Part shown: positions 11,430 through 21,599 of the stretch, one piece after another
Layout of the letters: every line of letters begins with the position of its first letter
Numbering within the stretch: the first letter of the stretch is position 1
NCBI GenBank assembly: GCA_029582155.1
Contig: CM055894.1
Span: forward strand, 34,276,632-34,340,631
DNA from: Panopea generosa
Taxonomy: Eukaryota; Mollusca; Bivalvia; Adapedonta; Hiatellidae
DNA length: 64,000 bases
Direction: 5' to 3'
Position numbers and translations under genes: made by a program
Notes under the pieces: model-generated
Seen by the model: only the letters and a program-made list of their open reading frames with translations
Databases searched by the model: none
What the model was told of the DNA's origin: nothing

Positions 11430-11548
11430 CAAGGCCACACAAGTCCTGATGCTGAGTGCTGCCAAAAAGGTTAGAGATGCAGGGGTGGAGGTGAAGGCTG
11501 GTCGAAAGTGGAAGGCAGACAAGGCTGTTGAAGATGCAGTGTCCAGAC
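11430..11548 (+). mobile_element. R2-type LINE fragment, left part (copy A)
   Basis: A plus-strand frame reads VLSAAKKVRDAG and continues into VEDAVSRL at the TTAA where the DNA transposon entered. It is the left piece of the same LINE remnant that resumes at 14666. In copy B the two pieces are continuous. Confidence 0.6.
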
Positions 11549-11838
11549 TTAAAGGGGAACGCAACCCTGTGTATAAAACAGGATAATATGAATAGCTATG
11601 AGTTCAGCTTTCTATTTATAGTATTAATATGCATAAATTCGAGTCCATAAAGATATATCAGCTCGTTTTGTAACGGTCATTTTCGCACATCGACTTTGTC
11701 ATGGAAGCCGCCATATTGGACACCTGCATGACGTCACAACTGCACTTCCGGTTTAACACACGATTAATTTATACGCTACAGCAGATATAGAAACGTGAAA
11801 TTATAGTCACCGGCAAAAGTACTCGCAAGAATAATAAA

Positions 11839-12144
11839 ATGGATTTTAATAACGGAGAAGGACTTGTGGCCTACAACTTTGAACCAGAATTTTCGGAAGC
11901 AGAGTTAAATGAATTAGAAAACGAGAGAAAAAGTGAGACGGCACAGTCGTTCACACATGTGAACGATTTTTGCAACTGCGAAAACTGTATAATGATGCCT
12001 TCGTCTGACGAAAATACGTGCTGCAGATGCAATGACCTTACTATTGGAAATTTAGAAGATTTAGAATGTATCACAGATAACTTTATATCTCTTTTCTTAT
12101 CGTGTTTAGCTGGTGCGGCCTGGCATTGTTGCAGAGCACACTGA
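11839..12144 (+). CDS. P2X7-ballast-like zinc-binding ORF carried by the transposon
   Basis: The 101-codon ORF starts at an ATG in good context (AATAAAATGG). After an acidic N-terminus (residues 1-40) it shows FCNCENC at 44-50 and CCRC at 61-64, then CITD and AAWHCC near the end. The C-x-C-x2-C plus CC-x-C pattern, with Met-Pro between, matches the cysteine-rich zinc-binding 'ballast' module known from the C-terminus of vertebrate P2X7 receptors, which is widespread as free-standing proteins in invertebrates. The typical module is longer, so this copy is cut short by a stop after RAH. It lies inside the transposon and is convergent with the THAP exon. Whether it serves the transposon or is cargo cannot be told here. 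Confidence 0.6.
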   Translation: MDFNNGEGLVAYNFEPEFSEAELNELENERKSETAQSFTHVNDFCNCENCIMMPSSDENTCCRCNDLTIGNLEDLECITDNFISLFLSCLAGAAWHCCRAH

Positions 12145-12969
12145 GAAATGGCTGATAAAATTTTGATTTCATACCCTTTTTAGTATAATTAGATGAAGCA
12201 TGGATAAGTTTTTTTGTTGTTGTTTTACATAACTGGCACTGTCTTTTGGTTATTCAAATTGTGTTACTACCCAATTTTATATATGATGATTATCTATTCT
12301 ACCAGTTCCCTGAACATATATGAATGTGTCTCCTTATAGGGAGTGTCATATGGAATATAATGTCTACAGGCATATTGCACAAAGTGTATGTTACTGTCCA
12401 GCTACTGGCACCCTGCTGAGCTTTCATAATTCACCAACACCACATTCACACCATGTGGTAATGAGAAATACCATGCCACAGTGTGCATATTGTACCCTAA
12501 TTAGCATAAATCACCCCAGGTTTTATGACCCCAGGGTTTATGACAGGATGTTATATCACACAGTATTATGGCTTATTACTAATTTAAACATTTTCAGTTA
12601 ACTAGGGGTTCAATATCAATGCAAACTTTCAAGTAAAAAATTATGTAGTATAACTTTATGTATATTTTTCATAAATTGTACACCAGTACACTATTTTAAC
12701 ATTTAAAACAAAAGTCTGTTTTTGAATAACATACAATAGCAAAGCATAAGAAGGAAAACAAATGTACATTTTCATATATTTATGAATAAATAAAGGAACA
12801 ATGGTTTTAATTTATCTTTTAACATTACAAAGTAGAGGTAGTTCAAATGTCTAATCAAGAATAATGACCTAGCTGACTGTGAAAAGCCATATATCAATAA
12901 ACTAAATTGCCAATTGATTATAAAATTAATAAAAGGAGTTTAGGAACAATAAATGGTTGACTGAAAATT

Positions 12970-13243
12970 TAGCGTCATTCTTTGCCATCGAGGGCTTAAT
13001 ACAGATTGAACGTTAATCTAACCTCTGTTTCCTGGTACCCTGAAAAGTTAACCAGTACTCGAGCACACCCCATATCCACAAGTAGCTGATAACTTTCCCA
13101 CTTGAATCAGCAGTGAGAGACAAATGATAATGAGACGCATTGTTGTATGTCAATCATCACATAGACTGTTGCCGGGTGGGGATTCGAACTTGCGACACCT
13201 GGATTGATAGCCAGACACGTAACTGACTGAGCTAATCAGGCCT
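12970..13243 (-). mobile_element. tRNA-derived SINE, family 1, nested in the transposon
   Basis: Read on the minus strand it starts with a tRNA-like head: A box TTAGCTCAGTCAGTTACG and B box GTTCGAATCCC. A body follows with 'tctcattatcatttgtctct', 'ctgattcaagtgggaaag' and 'ggggtgtgctc', ending in 'ccctcgatggcaaa'. Related copies lie at 30400, 30966 and 37218. It is nested inside the Kolobok-like element, so it inserted after that element formed. Confidence 0.8.
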
Positions 13244-13800
13244 GTCACAATTAAATGGCTTTTCTTTGTATTTTAATAATAAATTTTAGATATCATGTCG
13301 TTTTCACACCGTATGTTTTGGCATTAACCTTTTTTTTATGTTTAATGGATTATCGCACCTGTTTAATCAGCACACAATTGTAACATTGTGAAAGTTTGCT
13401 ATTAATTTCGCAATATTTTGGAAGAGTATATAAAATTAAATTTCAGAAATCAGTTGAGCTATTAAGTGTTATTATCACATTTTTAAGAGCTTCCCACTGG
13501 ATAATATATCTATATGGTAATCTTCATCCTGAAATCATATGCTTGGGTTGTGGTACGCCAAGGCATTGGTATGCTTCATTCTGCAATCTTATTGCCTACC
13601 CAGAAGTATTAGGCGTTTTGCGCGTGACGTCACCATGCACGAGTAAGCAAACATAAAGGTTCAATTATTATCAAGATTAAATGTCAACATGGTCAATTAT
13701 TGTTTTAGTCTGGGGCCGTTTTGACTGTTAATCGAGGATACACATCATGGGCAATTTTTCGCATGTCAGTTAAAGATCATCTATATATTAAAAATCATAC

Positions 13801-14175
13801 CTGTGCAATTTGCTTCTTTTCTAACAGTTTGATGGTGGACTTTCTGACACTTTCTCGTTTCTGGAGAGTAGTAATGATGGTTGGCACAGCGTCTGGTTTC
13901 AATGTTTTTCTCTTGTGCTGAAAGTCAAGTGACTCTGCCACAGAACTAGCAAAACTACCACTAAAACAATCCTTTGTAAAGTGATCCTCACAAACAACTA
14001 AAGATTTAGATGCCTTGAATGTTTCAAAACGTACTTTTCCATTTTTGATGTTATCGATCCATTTTTTGCACAGTTTTCTACTATCTTTAGATTTTTCCGG
14101 GTCTGGTATTCTAAACAAACTTTTTTTGTTTTTTCCAAACTTATTAGTACAACCAAAAGCTTGACACTGAGGCAT
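13801..14175 (-). CDS. THAP-domain first exon of the transposon
   Basis: The exon encodes a THAP-type C2CH zinc finger, a DNA-binding module found in P-element and Kolobok-type transposases and in domesticated host genes. Starting at the Met of MPQCQAFGC, the domain shows the first two zinc cysteines (CQAFGC), a conserved Pro and Trp (RIPDP, KKWI), the Cys-x2-His pair in VVCEDHF, and the C-terminal signature LKPDAVPTI. An upstream in-frame Met 23 codons earlier would add a hydrophobic leader and is unlikely to be used. The exon ends at CAG|GTATGA in phase 0, so further exons should follow at lower coordinates, but none was recognised. The gene reads inward from the right terminus. Confidence 0.75.
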
Positions 14176-14445
14176 TGTGAAATCACATATTAGGAAAACT
14201 AAACACAACGCTGTCCACAAAACATATCGCATTACTCCACCCACTTATTCCGCTGGAGAAAACAATGTTTAATGGGTTAAGTCCTTCAATTCAGAATCGT
14301 TTTCGCGTTTAATTGTCTACCTTCGATGTTCACTAATGCACTGTATATCTGTATATAAACTGATTACGTATATTAGTGTATATACATAAGAGTTTCAGTA
14401 GAGAGCAGTCACTAACGACACAATACAATTTGCGCGATAACTAGA

Positions 14446-14508
14446 ACGGAAGTGCAGTTATGACGTCACCGAATACCTCCATCACAAAAGAGCTACAAAA
14501 TGGCGGCG
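14446..14508 (-). promoter_or_regulatory. CRE-like and GCCGCCAT subterminal motif at the right end of the transposon
   Basis: A perfect TGACGTCA palindrome lies beside ACTGCACTTCCG and GGCGCCGCCAT. It is mirrored at the left end (11706-11751), so each end could drive the ORF nearest to it: the ballast-like ORF from the left and the THAP exon from the right. The motif is seen directly; promoter activity is inference. Confidence 0.4.
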
Positions 14509-14665
14509 CCCATAGCATTTAGGAAACGCTTGAAATCATGATATTTAATGTCATTTTTCTCATTTGATAAATTTCGTACAATTAAAATTTGTTGATTTTT
14601 GTGTTATTTACATGTCTATTTAACGATAAATAGCCATTTATATTCTGACGTGCGGTACCCTTTAA

Positions 14666-15520
14666 ACATAGCGACTTATTAGGAACCACTACCTCTGGAA
14701 AGATGTGACTAAAATGTGTGACCAGATCTAGCTGGAAGGCGGCAACTATGACGTTTTGCCACCACCGACCAATCTACTCACATGGGGACTTACTAAGGAT
14801 CCAAAGCGCAAAAAAGGGAAAACAGCCATCCTGGAACACATACTCTCCTCTTGCAGCACAGCATTATTTGATGGGAGATATACATGGTGGCACGACAAGA
14901 TCCTTAGTGAAATAGCGGCCAACCTGGATGCAGGAAAACAAAAGAAGCGCGAGGTAACGAAACGGCCAATATTTGTTGATTATGTGAACTAGAAAGGCAC
15001 CCAGATCTTCAGAATCATTTTCAGGACATCAAGAGGTAGCTGAAGTTTCCGTCAGAAATTGCCATTACCAGACTCAGGCTAGATGTGCTGTTGTTGTCCA
15101 GAGGCACAAAACAACTCATAATTCTGGAACTTACAGTCCAATAGGAGGAGAGAATGGAGGAAGCTCACCAGAGGAACAAAGCCAAATATCAGCCGCTGAT
15201 GGAAGAGTGCTAGCAGTGGGGATTGAAGACCTGGTCCTTGCACGTAAAAGTCGGTTATCGAGGATTTGCTTGGGAGTCACTTTGGACAGCCTTTAGTATC
15301 CTTGATATAACAGGGGCCATCAGACGAAAGGCTATCAGCGACCGCTTCCGGCAGGGAAAAACAGCCTCACAGTGGTTATGGCAGAAGAGAGAGTAGCAAT
15401 GGATTAGCTAACCAGCTCCTGGCCGATACTGATCACCTCGGTCGGTGAATCTCTTGATTATAGAGACCCCGACCCGATGATGGAGCTGGGTTGCAGTGGA
15501 CCACTATTGCAATTAGGTAA
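14666..15520 (+). mobile_element. R2-type LINE 3' fragment, main part (copy A)
   Basis: Plus-strand frames resemble the C-terminal end of LINEs that use a restriction-like endonuclease (R2/NeSL group): LPPPTNLLTWGL, then LEHILSSC, then ALFDGRYTWWHDKIL, matching the post-RT Cys-His region and the conserved RHD.(V/I)L. After several breaks come ITRLRLDVLLL and LIILEL, the PD-(D/E)xK-like core, then GYRGFAW. Two zinc cysteines of the CCHC motif are replaced. The 3' end fades near 15520. It lies antisense to the host receptor gene, in its intron, and predates the tandem duplication because both copies carry it. Confidence 0.65.
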
Positions 15521-17632
15521 TCAAGGTTTTCTGAAATTTGTGAAATGGTACTAAATGACTTGGTTAAATTAAACTTTATTTAGTACTGATAGTCAATCAC
15601 AATAGTTTACTAAAATGATTATCAGGTTACATGTCACAAATTTAAATTGAAATCCTTTATTGCGTATTGTTTCCGTTACCCACTGATTGTTTTATACTGT
15701 ACAGCTATAAAGCTTTCTTGGATATGTAGAAATAGGTAATGTCAAATAGAAAGAATCAGCTGAATAAATGTCTACTTTAAGATGGAAAAATTGAGATATG
15801 CATAAACAAATAAACACTCTCGTTTTTTTTCATTACGACAACCCATCCGCTCAACGAATAGAAAATGCATTGCTGATCTCTTGGAATTTAAGATGATCCA
15901 TCATGTACAACACAGCTTGAATTGCGTCAAAATGGACTTTCCAGTAATCCGTCGTCCAAATGCAAACTTACATAGTCGGTGGTTTGCTTATCTCATGTAC
16001 CTACGAAAAATCAGAATAGCAGTTGCTACATACAAAGACTCATGATACAGCGACATATGCCAGAAATGGATAGAACGGCACAAACATTCGTAGCGCATGG
16101 CAGGATGTTTTTTTGAAAAAAAAAAATGTTTTCCGGTGAACGCCATTTGCAAAGTGCTCCGTGGTTATATACATGCATGTCAAACTAGGGTCGTACAATA
16201 CTTAAAAGGTAGCATTCTATCCCGATTTTCTATGTGCAAGTCGATAAACCTTTTAATATAGTTTATGTAAAATGTTCAGGATTTTACGACATTAAAAAGT
16301 AGTATAAAAAGACCAATCCGTGATTTTTTTTATGTATGATAAAGCTGCTATATCATACAATAATCTATTTTGATATCTTAATATTTTTATTAATGTTATA
16401 TATCTTAAACGACTATTTTCAACATGGACATTGCGTCGAACTGATGCTAAACTAAACCTGTTGATAGCAATCCATTAGTTAAATAACTATAGTCATGTTT
16501 TGTTGAAATATAGAGGACTAATACAGGACGTTAAATGAAAATAATATATCGTTATTCCATCGGTGCCGTAAATTTGCAATTAACTCAACTCTTTCTCGCG
16601 TCTTCACATAAAAAACGATACAGTTTCAATACAATAGCAACGCCTAAATGTTCTGTCATATTCGGCATATGTGTATGGTGTTATAATCACACATGTTAGC
16701 AATATCTTCATACATTGTTACTATAAAAAGGACATAGCCCACTGCTCATAACTAAAGAGGGATGTATGATAGCCATTGATTCATTTTGGATATAACGCAC
16801 ATTCTCAATTAAGAAAAAATATGGTTGAACATAGTAAGTTCAATGTATTTTAGAAAAGTGTTTGTATCATTGAGTTTGATACGCTGTATTTTTAAATGGG
16901 GTTTACGCCATTTTCAACGTATACAATGTTATATATGCCATGTTCAGTATTATTTCTAGCTTCTTTTTTTGGACGAACTTGGCTTGATTAAATGACCCCA
17001 TCGATACAGTAAGTATTCATTAAACGACTATACACTAGACCACTGGGTCACAAAGGTCCATAGAGATGATATTATAGAGAAATTCAATCAACACATATAA
17101 TTAGCATAGACATGTGGTACTGTGTGGCGAACGGAAGGAGACATTGTGTACTTTTACTATGTGTTGTTATTATTTTGGATTCTTTGTTGTCATTGCCATC
17201 ACCAAGTGTCACTCGGGAATGAAACACCACTCAAACCGGTGCGAGCAGAACAAGGGTATTGCATGATGAATTAATACTCATCATGCTATGTTCTTGATTG
17301 CATTATGTGCTTATAAGGGAATTTCCATCGTATGTTTTGGTAGTTATATAATCTTGGTATGAATTAATATCATTTAAAAACACTTTTGCATTTTGAGTTT
17401 CGAAAAGGAACATACTTACCATTATGATGTCACATTTATCTAAAATAAAGCATGGCAAAGAAACGATGCGTACATTAGAAACCCGCAAGGCCAACATTCC
17501 TACTTATTAAGTACATGTTTAAACTGATTTGAACCAGTCCCGACTACTTCAGTAGTAAGAGATCTTAAGGCAGCGCCTTTGCCACTTTGCTAGGTTTCGT
17601 GATGAAAATATAAATTTTACATTTTGACTTAC

Positions 17633-17989
17633 CAGTTTGGCATTGAATAACGGTTTGTTGTTGTGGTCCACTTTGTGTAGTTCCATTTAATAAGTAAAAG
17701 CCAACTGTCCAGGTTTTATTAAAATCAGCATTTTCTAATGATTGAACAGATAGACGGTATTTAGATTCAACTGAACATTCAAAAATCATTCTGTTAGATG
17801 GAAAACCAGCAGGTACTGAAAACGGGGAACATGTGGAGACAGCTATAATCATACTGGTTGAACCCCCGGTAATAGTCCAATAAACGCCATCAACTGTTGA
17901 TAACCCTTTGTATTCTGCCTCTAAAGTCAGTGTACCATTGACATTATAACAGGGCCTTGTAGCTGTAAGAACTATATCTTGTCCATTGC
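17633..17989 (-). CDS. Ig-like ectodomain exon B of the minus-strand receptor
   Basis: This 357-nt exon encodes one V-like Ig domain and is phase 1 at both ends (acceptor TTACCAG, donor ACTG|GTAAGT). Strand-like segments in order are LTLEAEYKG (B), GVYWTITGG (C, with the core Trp at about residue 37), YRLSVQSLENAD (E to EF), TWTVGFY (F) and QQQTVIQC (G). Both canonical disulphide cysteines are absent: the B strand has Leu, and the F-strand WTC of the plus-strand gene's Ig domain is WTV here. Four other Cys (about 13, 53, 71, 116) could form substitute bonds. Three N-glycosylation sequons are visible (NGT, NKT, NGT). Joined to exon 2 it starts right after the signal peptide. A receptor or recognition role is inferred from architecture. 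Confidence 0.78.
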
Positions 17990-18349
17990 CTGGTAATTAA
18001 AAAAACAGCACATTTTCAAATTATGCAGCAGGAATAAATATTTAAATAATTTTATTTCACATTGATTAAATAACTATTTCGTTTATCAAGATATTATATA
18101 TCATTTAATTATTCATACTAGAAATAGAATGTATGTCTCTTGTCTATCCAAGTAATAAAACAATTGAAACAAAATTGTTGTATGGTAAAATGTCAGTGTG
18201 TGAAGAATATTTGTAAACAAATAGACCGACTAACATGTAAACAATATTATAAACCACGTTAAAGAAAAGCAGTCATTATAATAAAACTAGTATTACACAT
18301 TTGGAATTAATTTTGAAGGTAATTTTTGTCAATTAAATATGCAAAATCA

Positions 18350-19330
18350 CCAATGCCACACAAGTCGTGATGCTGAGTGCTGCCAAAAAGGTTAGAGATG
18401 CAGGGGTGGAGGTGAAGGCTGGTCGAAAGTAGAAGGCAGACAAGGCTGTTGAAGATGCAGTGTCCAGACTTAAACATAGCGACTTATTAGGAACCACTAC
18501 CTCTGGAAGGATGTGACTAAAATGTGTGACCAGATCTAGCTGGAAGGCGGCAACTATGACGTTTTGCCACCACCGACCAATCTACTCACATGGGGACTTA
18601 CTAAGGATCCAAAGTGCAAAAAAGGGAAAACAGCCATCCTGGAACACATACTGTCCTCTTGAAGCACAGCATTATTTGATGGGAGATATACATGGTGGCA
18701 CGACAAGATCCTGAGTGAAATAGCGGCCAACCTGGATGCAGGAAAACAAAAGAAGCGCGAGGTAACGAAACGGCCAATATTTGTTGATTATGTGAACTAG
18801 AAAGGCACCCAGATCTTCAGAATCATTTTCAGGACATCAAGAGGTAGCTGAAGTTTCCGTCAGAAATTGCCATTACCAGACTTAGGCTAGATGTGCTGTT
18901 GCTGTCCAGGGGCACAAAACAACTCATAATTCTGGAACTTACAGTCCAATAGGAGGAGATAATGGAGGGAGCTCACCAGAGGAACAAAGCCAAATATCAG
19001 CCGCTGATGGAAGAGTGCTAGCAGTGGGGATTGAAGACCTGGTCCTTGCACGTAAAAGTCGGTTATCGAGGATTTGCTTGGGAGTCACTTTGGACAGCCT
19101 TTAGCATCCTTGATATAACAGGGGCCATCAGACGAAAGGCTATCAGCGACCGCTTCCGGCAGGGAAAAACAGCCTCACAGTGGTTATGGCAGAAGAGAGA
19201 GTAGCGATGGATTAGCTAACCAGCTCCTGGCCGATACTGATCATCTCGGTCGGTGAATCTCTTGATTATAGAGACCCCGACCCGATGATGGAGCTGGATT
19301 GCAGTGGACCACTATTGCAATTAGGTAATC
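18350..19330 (+). mobile_element. R2-type LINE 3' fragment (copy B), with the empty TTAA site
   Basis: This is the same LINE remnant as in copy A but continuous across TTAA at 18470-18473, which proves where the transposon landed in copy A. It shows the same GRYTWWHDKIL and LDVLLL/LIILEL landmarks. It is not coding for an active protein. Confidence 0.65.
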
Positions 19331-19989
19331 AAGGTTTTCTGAAATTTGTGAAATGGTAATAAATGACTTGGTTAAATTAAACTTTATTTACTACTGATAG
19401 TCAATCACAATAGTTTACTAACATGATTATCAGGTTACATGTCACAAATTTAAATTGAAATCCTTTATTGCGTATTGTTTCCGTTACCCACTGATTGTTT
19501 TATACTGTACAGCTATAAAGCTTTCTTGGATATGTAGAAATAGGTAATGTCAAATAGAAAGAATCAGCTGAATAAATGTCTACTTTAAGATGGAAAAATT
19601 GAGATATACATAAACAAATAAACACTCTCGTTTTTTTTTCATTACGACAACCTATCCGCTTAACGAATAGAAAATGCATTGCTGATCTCTTGGAATTTAA
19701 GATGATCCATCATTTACAACACATCTCGAATTGCGTCAAAATGGACTTTCCAGTAATCCGTCGTCCTAATGCAAACTTACATAGTCGGTGGTTTGCTTAT
19801 CTCATGTACCTACGAAAAATCAGAATAGCAGTTGCTACATACAAAGACTCATGATACAGCGACATATGCCAGAAATGGATAGAACGGCACAAACATTCGT
19901 AGTGCATGGCAGGATGTTTTTTTGAAAAAAAAAAATGTTTTCCGGTGAACGCCATTTGCAAAGTGCTCTGTGGTTATATACATGCATGT

Positions 19990-20560
19990 CAAACTAGGGT
20001 CGTACAATACTTAAAAGGTAGCATTATATCCCGATTTTCTATGTGAAAGTCGATAAACCTTTTAATATAGTTTATGTAAAATGTTCAGGATTTTACGACA
20101 TTAAAAAGTAGTATAAAAAGACCAATCCGTGAACTTCTGAGACATGGCCTGATATGTGTAATATCTGGTTACTCACACCTAAAACTTTCGCTCCATTATA
20201 AAATAATTATTGTTTCATAACTAATAAACCCATCAGCGAATATGTTTGAAAGGAAATTGTTTGTATTGTATAATAGTTATTTACCATAACTTTTCCTACA
20301 TGTATCATAAACAGATACACATTTTGTGAAATCAAATATAAATAATTAAGACTCAATTTACATTTTGGTCCATCTATTAAGTTAAACTGTTCATAATATA
20401 CTTGTATATAATTGAATGTGGCTTCACAAAGGGTTTCAATCTTCATCATTATTCGCAATGATTATATCAATATATAGTTTATCATTAACACTGTCTGTAA
20501 AAAGTGTGTACTAAATTATGAAAAAAAGTCATACACTAAGTTGGTCACCTTCTATAATCA
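19990..20560. repeat. Old duplication (partner 21600-22180)
   Basis: Matches 21600-22180 at perhaps 75 percent: 'gattttctatgtgaaagtcg', 'tgttcaggattttacgaca', 'tttgaaaggaaattgtttg' and 'gcaatgattatatcaatata' all recur in order. It overlaps the right edge of tandem copy B. Confidence 0.75.
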
Positions 20561-20798
20561 AATACTAAATACTTTTATCACCAAGCACATACTGTATACA
20601 TATTTGTAAGGTACGCAAGTTCATACGTAAAATCAATATGCATGTACGCAGGTGGTATTAAGTTAGTTTACAAAGTGTAATTTTACATCGTAATTATATT
20701 TAAATATCCATAGAACATTAAAATATTTATTCACAAAATAGTATCAAAGTTGTATGCAACATTAACAAAAAGTGTATATTATGTGATTATATACTTAC

Positions 20799-20877
20799 AT
20801 GTCCAATGAATCGCTAAAAGTAGTATAATGACTATGAGATATGTCATTTTCTTTACGTCTTCTTGGTTTTGATTACA
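20799..20877 (-). CDS. Signal-peptide exon of the minus-strand Ig-like receptor (exon 2)
   Basis: The exon runs from a strong acceptor (ATATTTTTTCAG) to a strong donor (ACAT|GTAAGTAT). After 30 nt of 5' leader comes ATG in the context AAGAAAATGA, encoding MTYLIVIILLLAIHWT, a short hydrophobic signal peptide, ending in phase 1. That phase matches the start of Ig exon B; the split codon becomes TGC (Cys), so the mature protein would start near CNGQDIVLTA. An upstream non-coding exon is implied by the acceptor. A decayed copy lies at about 25750-25795. Confidence 0.75.
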
Positions 20878-20904
20878 CTGAAAAAATATAACAGTCATCA
20901 ATTA

Positions 20905-21080
20905 AAATGATAAGGTCTCTTGCTTAATGACAATACACATATCCGTGGCTATTAGTCTAGATAGGTGTATTGCTTTTCTACATTACACATAACCTTAGCT
21001 ATAAGTGCAGATAAGTGAATTGCTAAAGGGCACTACACATAACTGTGGTTATAAGTGCTGCTATGTGTCTTGCTCAACAA
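20905..21080. repeat. Three-unit precursor of the 25.8-kb satellite
   Basis: Three diverged units contain 'taagtgcagataagtg' and 'cttgct(c/t)aa', the same core as the long array at 25.8-27.4 kb. They lie at the same position relative to the signal-peptide exon as the long array does to its decayed copy. Confidence 0.65.
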
Positions 21081-21082
21081 CA

Positions 21083-21540
21083 CAGCCAATAACGAACCAC
21101 GTCATAATGTAAAATGAGCACATCAAAATGACATTGAACACAGAAAAATGACAACGAACTACACCATAACATAAAGTGGCCACACCAAATGATTTTCAAC
21201 CACATAACAATAATTAAAAACTACACCATAATGTTAAGTGACCACAACGGAATGATACTGTACCACATCAGAATGATAACGAATCACGTCATGATATAAA
21301 TTGACCACCTCAGAATGAAAATTAACCACATAAGAATGAAAAAAGAACCACGGCATAATGTAAAGTAACCACAACAAGATGATAACGAACTACATCATAA
21401 TGTAAAGTGGCCACATTAAAATGACAATGAATTATGTAAGAAAGATATCGAACCACGTGATAACGTTAAGTGACCATATCAAAATAATATTGAAACACAT
21501 CAAAATGATACAACCACATATAATAAAATTAGATAGAACT
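21083..21540. repeat. Diverged minisatellite, period about 60 bp
   Basis: Repeated words are 'gaaccacgtcataatgtaaa', 'tgaccacatcaaaatgac' and 'cacatcagaatgataacg', in irregular alternation. The array is strongly A-rich with little G. Confidence 0.6.
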
Positions 21541-21599
21541 GCACAAAAAAATCGAACCGCATTGCAGGGTAGTATTTTTAAATCGTGTTCTTTTTAGAT

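Larger units (their letters stand above)
11553..14661. mobile_element. Kolobok-like DNA transposon, 3,109 bp, TTAA target duplication
   Basis: The element is flanked by TTAA at 11549-11552 and 14662-14665, and the homologous site in copy B (18470-18473) has a single TTAA with seamless flanks, so the ends are known exactly. Left terminus AGGGGAACGCA and the reverse complement of the right end, AGGGTACCGCA, match at 9 of 11 bases. About 150 bp inside each end are longer inverted matches: GCCGCCAT followed by TGACGTCA and ACTGCACTTCCG at 11706-11751 and, inverted, 14446-14508. TTAA target choice plus a THAP zinc finger are hallmarks of the Kolobok superfamily; piggyBac shares TTAA but normally has CC-starting ends and no THAP. 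No full transposase is visible, so it is probably non-autonomous or degraded. Confidence 0.82.
9398..16321. repeat. Tandem segmental duplication, copy A (contains a 3.1-kb insertion)
   Basis: Copy A starts at the T-run after 'gattgaga' and ends at the junction 'ccaatccgtga' followed by another T-run, where copy B starts. With the 3,109-bp transposon and one TTAA subtracted, copy A is 3,811 bp, the same length as copy B. By eye the flanks differ by roughly 2-4 percent. It contains Ig exon A on the minus strand and part of a LINE on the plus strand. Confidence 0.93.
16322..20132. repeat. Tandem segmental duplication, copy B (uninterrupted)
   Basis: This is the 3,811-bp partner of copy A and begins directly where A ends; only a 'GA' plus T-run is shared at the breakpoint. 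It contains the apparently intact Ig exon and the LINE remnant with the empty TTAA site. After 'ccaatccgtga' it continues into unique sequence ('acttctgagaca'). Confidence 0.93.

Noticed and set aside
13396-13656. 86-residue plus-strand ORF inside the transposon
   Set aside because: It lies where introns of the THAP gene would be, with no domain and no counterpart elsewhere.
11553-14661. piggyBac element
   Set aside because: TTAA target fits, but the termini begin AGGG and not CC, and a THAP exon is present, which fits Kolobok better. Not fully excluded.
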